Positions 62,260 through 64,000 of a DNA stretch of 64,000 bases are shown here, one piece after another. The stretch is from Burkholderia lata (GTDB lineage: Bacteria > Pseudomonadota > Gammaproteobacteria > Burkholderiales > Burkholderiaceae), in assembly GCF_902499335.1 (NCBI RefSeq), contig NZ_CABVQK010000006.1:186001-250000 (forward strand). The letters run 5' to 3'. Position numbers and translations under genes: made by a program. Within the stretch, counting starts at the first letter, position 1, and every line of letters starts with the position of its first letter. The notes beneath the pieces are model-generated. The model did not search any database, was not told the origin of the DNA, and saw nothing but the letters and a program-made list of their open reading frames with translations.

Positions 62260-64000
62260 ATGGACAGGAAATTCGACTACCCGGGATTGCTGATCGCGGC
62301 GGGCTTCTTCGTGCTGTTCGCCGCGCAGTTGCTGATGCTGCGCCCGTCGTCGGCGCCGATCGCGTACAGCGATTTCCACCGGCTCGTCGCCGCACGGCTC
62401 GTCGATGATCTCGAAGTCGGCCCCGTGTCGATCTCGGGCACGCTGAAGATGCCGCAGGCCGGCACGATGCTGCCGGCGTCCGAAGTCACGGCCGTGCAGC
62501 AGGCCGGCGCGCCGTGGCGCTTCACGACCAACCGCGTGACCGACGAGCACCTGACCGACACACTGACCGCCGCCGGTATCCGCTATCACGGTGCGCCCGA
62601 TACAAGCTGGATCGCATCGCTTGCGTCGTGGCTGCTGCCGCTCGTGCTGTTCGTGTTCATCTGGAACATGATGCTGCGCAGGCGCGGCGGGCTGCAGGAT
62701 TTCACCGGGATGGGCAAGAGCCGCGCGCGCGTGTACGTGCAGCAGGAAACCGGCATCACGTTCGACGATATCGCGGGCATCGACGAAGCGAAGGCCGAGT
62801 TGCAGCAGCTCGTCGCGTTCCTGCGCAACCCCGACCGCTACCAGCGGCTCGGCGGCAAGATCCCGAAGGGTGTGCTCGTGGTCGGCGCGCCGGGCACCGG
62901 CAAGACGCTGCTCGCGCGCGCGGTGGCCGGCGAGGCGGCCGTGCCGTTCTTCTCGATCAGCGGCTCGGCATTCGTCGAGATGTTCGTCGGTGTCGGCGCG
63001 GCGCGCGTGCGCGACCTGTTCGAGCAGGCGCAGCAGAAGGCGCCGTGCATCGTGTTCGTCGACGAGCTCGATGCGCTCGGCAAGGTACGCGGCGTCGGCC
63101 CGATGTCGGGCAACGACGAACGCGAGCAGACGCTCAATCAGCTACTTGTCGAGATGGACGGCTTCCAGGCCGGCTCCGGCGTGATCATCATGGCTGCAAC
63201 GAACCGCCCCGAGATCCTCGATCCCGCACTGTTGCGGCCCGGCCGCTTCGATCGCCACATCGCGATCGACCGGCCCGACGTGAACGGCCGCCGGCAGATC
63301 CTCGGCGTGCACGTGAAGCGCGTGAAGCTCGCGGCCGACGTCGATCTCGGCGAGCTCGCGTCGCGTACGCCGGGCTTCGTCGGTGCGGATCTCGCGAACG
63401 TCGTCAACGAGGCCGCGCTGCATGCGGCCGAACTCGGCAAGCCGGCGATCGGGATGGCCGACTTCGACGAGGCGATCGACCGCGCGTTGACGGGCCTCGA
63501 GCGCAAGAGCCGCGTGATGAACGCACAGGAGAAGCTGACCATCGCGTATCACGAAGCCGGCCACGCGCTCGTCGCGGAAAGCCGCGCGCATTGCGATCCG
63601 GTGAAGAAGGTGTCGATCATTCCGCGCGGCGTCGCGGCGCTCGGCTATACGCAGCAGGTGCCGACCGAGGATCGCTACGTGTTGCGCAGGAGCGAACTGC
63701 TCGACCGGATCGATGCGCTGCTCGGCGGGCGGGTGGCCGAAGAGCTCGTGTTCGGCGACGTGTCGACGGGCGCGCAGAACGATCTCGAACGCGCGACCGC
63801 GATGGCGCGTCACATGGTCATGCAGTACGGGATGAGCGAGAAGATCGGGCTCGTGACCTTCGACGACGGCGACACGCGTACCGGCATACCGGGCGTATGG
63901 CATGCGGGAGACGGCCGCTGCAGCGAGCACACCGCGCGGCTGATCGACGACGAGGTGCATACGTTGCTGACCGACGCGCATGCGCGCGTCGCGGCAACGC
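62260..64000 (+). CDS. FtsH-family ATP-dependent zinc metalloprotease (3' cut by window)
   Basis: Open from ATG 62260 to the window end, ~580 residues. Two N-terminal membrane segments (residues ~9-30 and ~125-145) flank a short periplasmic domain. The AAA+ module has Walker A GAPGTGKT (~209-216), Walker [14 protein letters not shown], and the second region of homology [20 protein letters not shown]. The zinc site HEAGH is at ~431. The last residues reach the protease C-terminal helices. This is an accessory paralogue rather than the main ftsH, since the housekeeping gene is usually linked to rlmE and folP (inference). The ribosome site is weak. Confidence 0.92.
   Translation, partial: MDRKFDYPGLLIAAGFFVLFAAQLLMLRPSSAPIAYSDFHRLVAARLVDDLEVGPVSISGTLKMPQAGTMLPASEVTAVQQAGAPWRFTTNRVTDEHLTDTLTAAGIRYHGAPDTSWIASLASWLLPLVLFVFIWNMMLRRRGGLQDFTGMGKSRARVYVQQETGITFDDIAGIDEAKAELQQLVAFLRNPDRYQRLGGKIPKGVLVVGAPGTGKTLLARAVAGEAAVPFFSISGSAFVEMFVGVGAARVRDLFEQAQQKAPCIVFVDELDALGKVRGVGPMSGNDEREQTLNQLLVEMDGFQAGSGVIIMAATNRPEILDPALLRPGRFDRHIAIDRPDVNGRRQILGVHVKRVKLAADVDLGELASRTPGFVGADLANVVNEAALHAAELGKPAIGMADFDEAIDRALTGLERKSRVMNAQEKLTIAYHEAGHALVAESRAHCDPVKKVSIIPRGVAALGYTQQVPTEDRYVLRRSELLDRIDALLGGRVAEELVFGDVSTGAQNDLERATAMARHMVMQYGMSEKIGLVTFDDGDTRTGIPGVWHAGDGRCSEHTARLIDDEVHTLLTDAHARVAAT

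Overview
The window is uniformly GC-rich, with strong third-position G/C bias, and looks like a secondary replicon of a Burkholderia species (cepacia-complex type). Pointers are the stand-alone cspA-like and infA genes, the many SDR paralogues, the DUF1302/DUF1329/MMPL trio, GTP-dependent PEPCK and the catabolic gene content. No rRNA, tRNA, CRISPR array, intact insertion sequence or origin was seen. The first gene (MMPL transporter) and the last (FtsH-type protease) are cut by the window edges.

Layout. 0-3 kb: tail of an MMPL/RND transporter, a KshA-like Rieske oxygenase, cspA and infA with GTG and TTG starts. 3-9 kb: alpha/beta hydrolase, a deletion scar joining the tails of an SDR and an AraC regulator, a phosphoesterase with a small partner, a DHA2-type MFS pump and a DUF1254-type exported protein. 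9-20 kb: a catabolic core. Leftward it carries a hydratase, an acylating aldehyde dehydrogenase and a ketoacid aldolase (mhpDFE/tesEFG type), DUF1329, a DUF1302 outer-membrane protein and an SDR. Rightward it carries a meta-cleavage hydrolase, an SDR, etfBA and a gamma-carbonic-anhydrase-like protein. 20-29 kb: small membrane proteins, a DUF1326-DUF2182 pair, a cupin, a collagen-like lipoprotein, a divergent Lrp/LysE pair, an AT-rich islet with a Nudix gene, GNAT and YdeI-like proteins. 29-33 kb: btuB under a cobalamin riboswitch, and an AraC regulator. 33-37 kb: two small putative A/B-barrel proteins, a quinone-oxidoreductase-like protein and two SDRs. 37-46 kb: PLP lyase with a YheO-type regulator, YbaK-like deacylase, FAD oxidoreductase with a helical protein and a TetR regulator, and a lipoprotein/serine protease pair. 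46-60 kb: a second catabolic block of EthD, NTF2-like and SDR genes and a KstD-like flavoprotein, with pckG in the middle. 60-64 kb: an exported phosphoesterase, a Pho-box promoter and the FtsH-type gene.

How it fits together. A Rieske enzyme resembling 3-ketosteroid 9-alpha-hydroxylase, a KstD-family flavoprotein, ten classical SDRs, a C-C bond hydrolase, the hydratase/aldolase/dehydrogenase trio, ETF and the DUF1302/DUF1329/MMPL envelope genes together suggest breakdown of a steroid- or terpenoid-like polycyclic substrate. The substrate itself cannot be read from the sequence, and no extradiol dioxygenase is in the window. Best supported regulatory elements are the cobalamin riboswitch, a Lrp-type operator, a Pho box with a -10 element, and several perfect-stem terminators.
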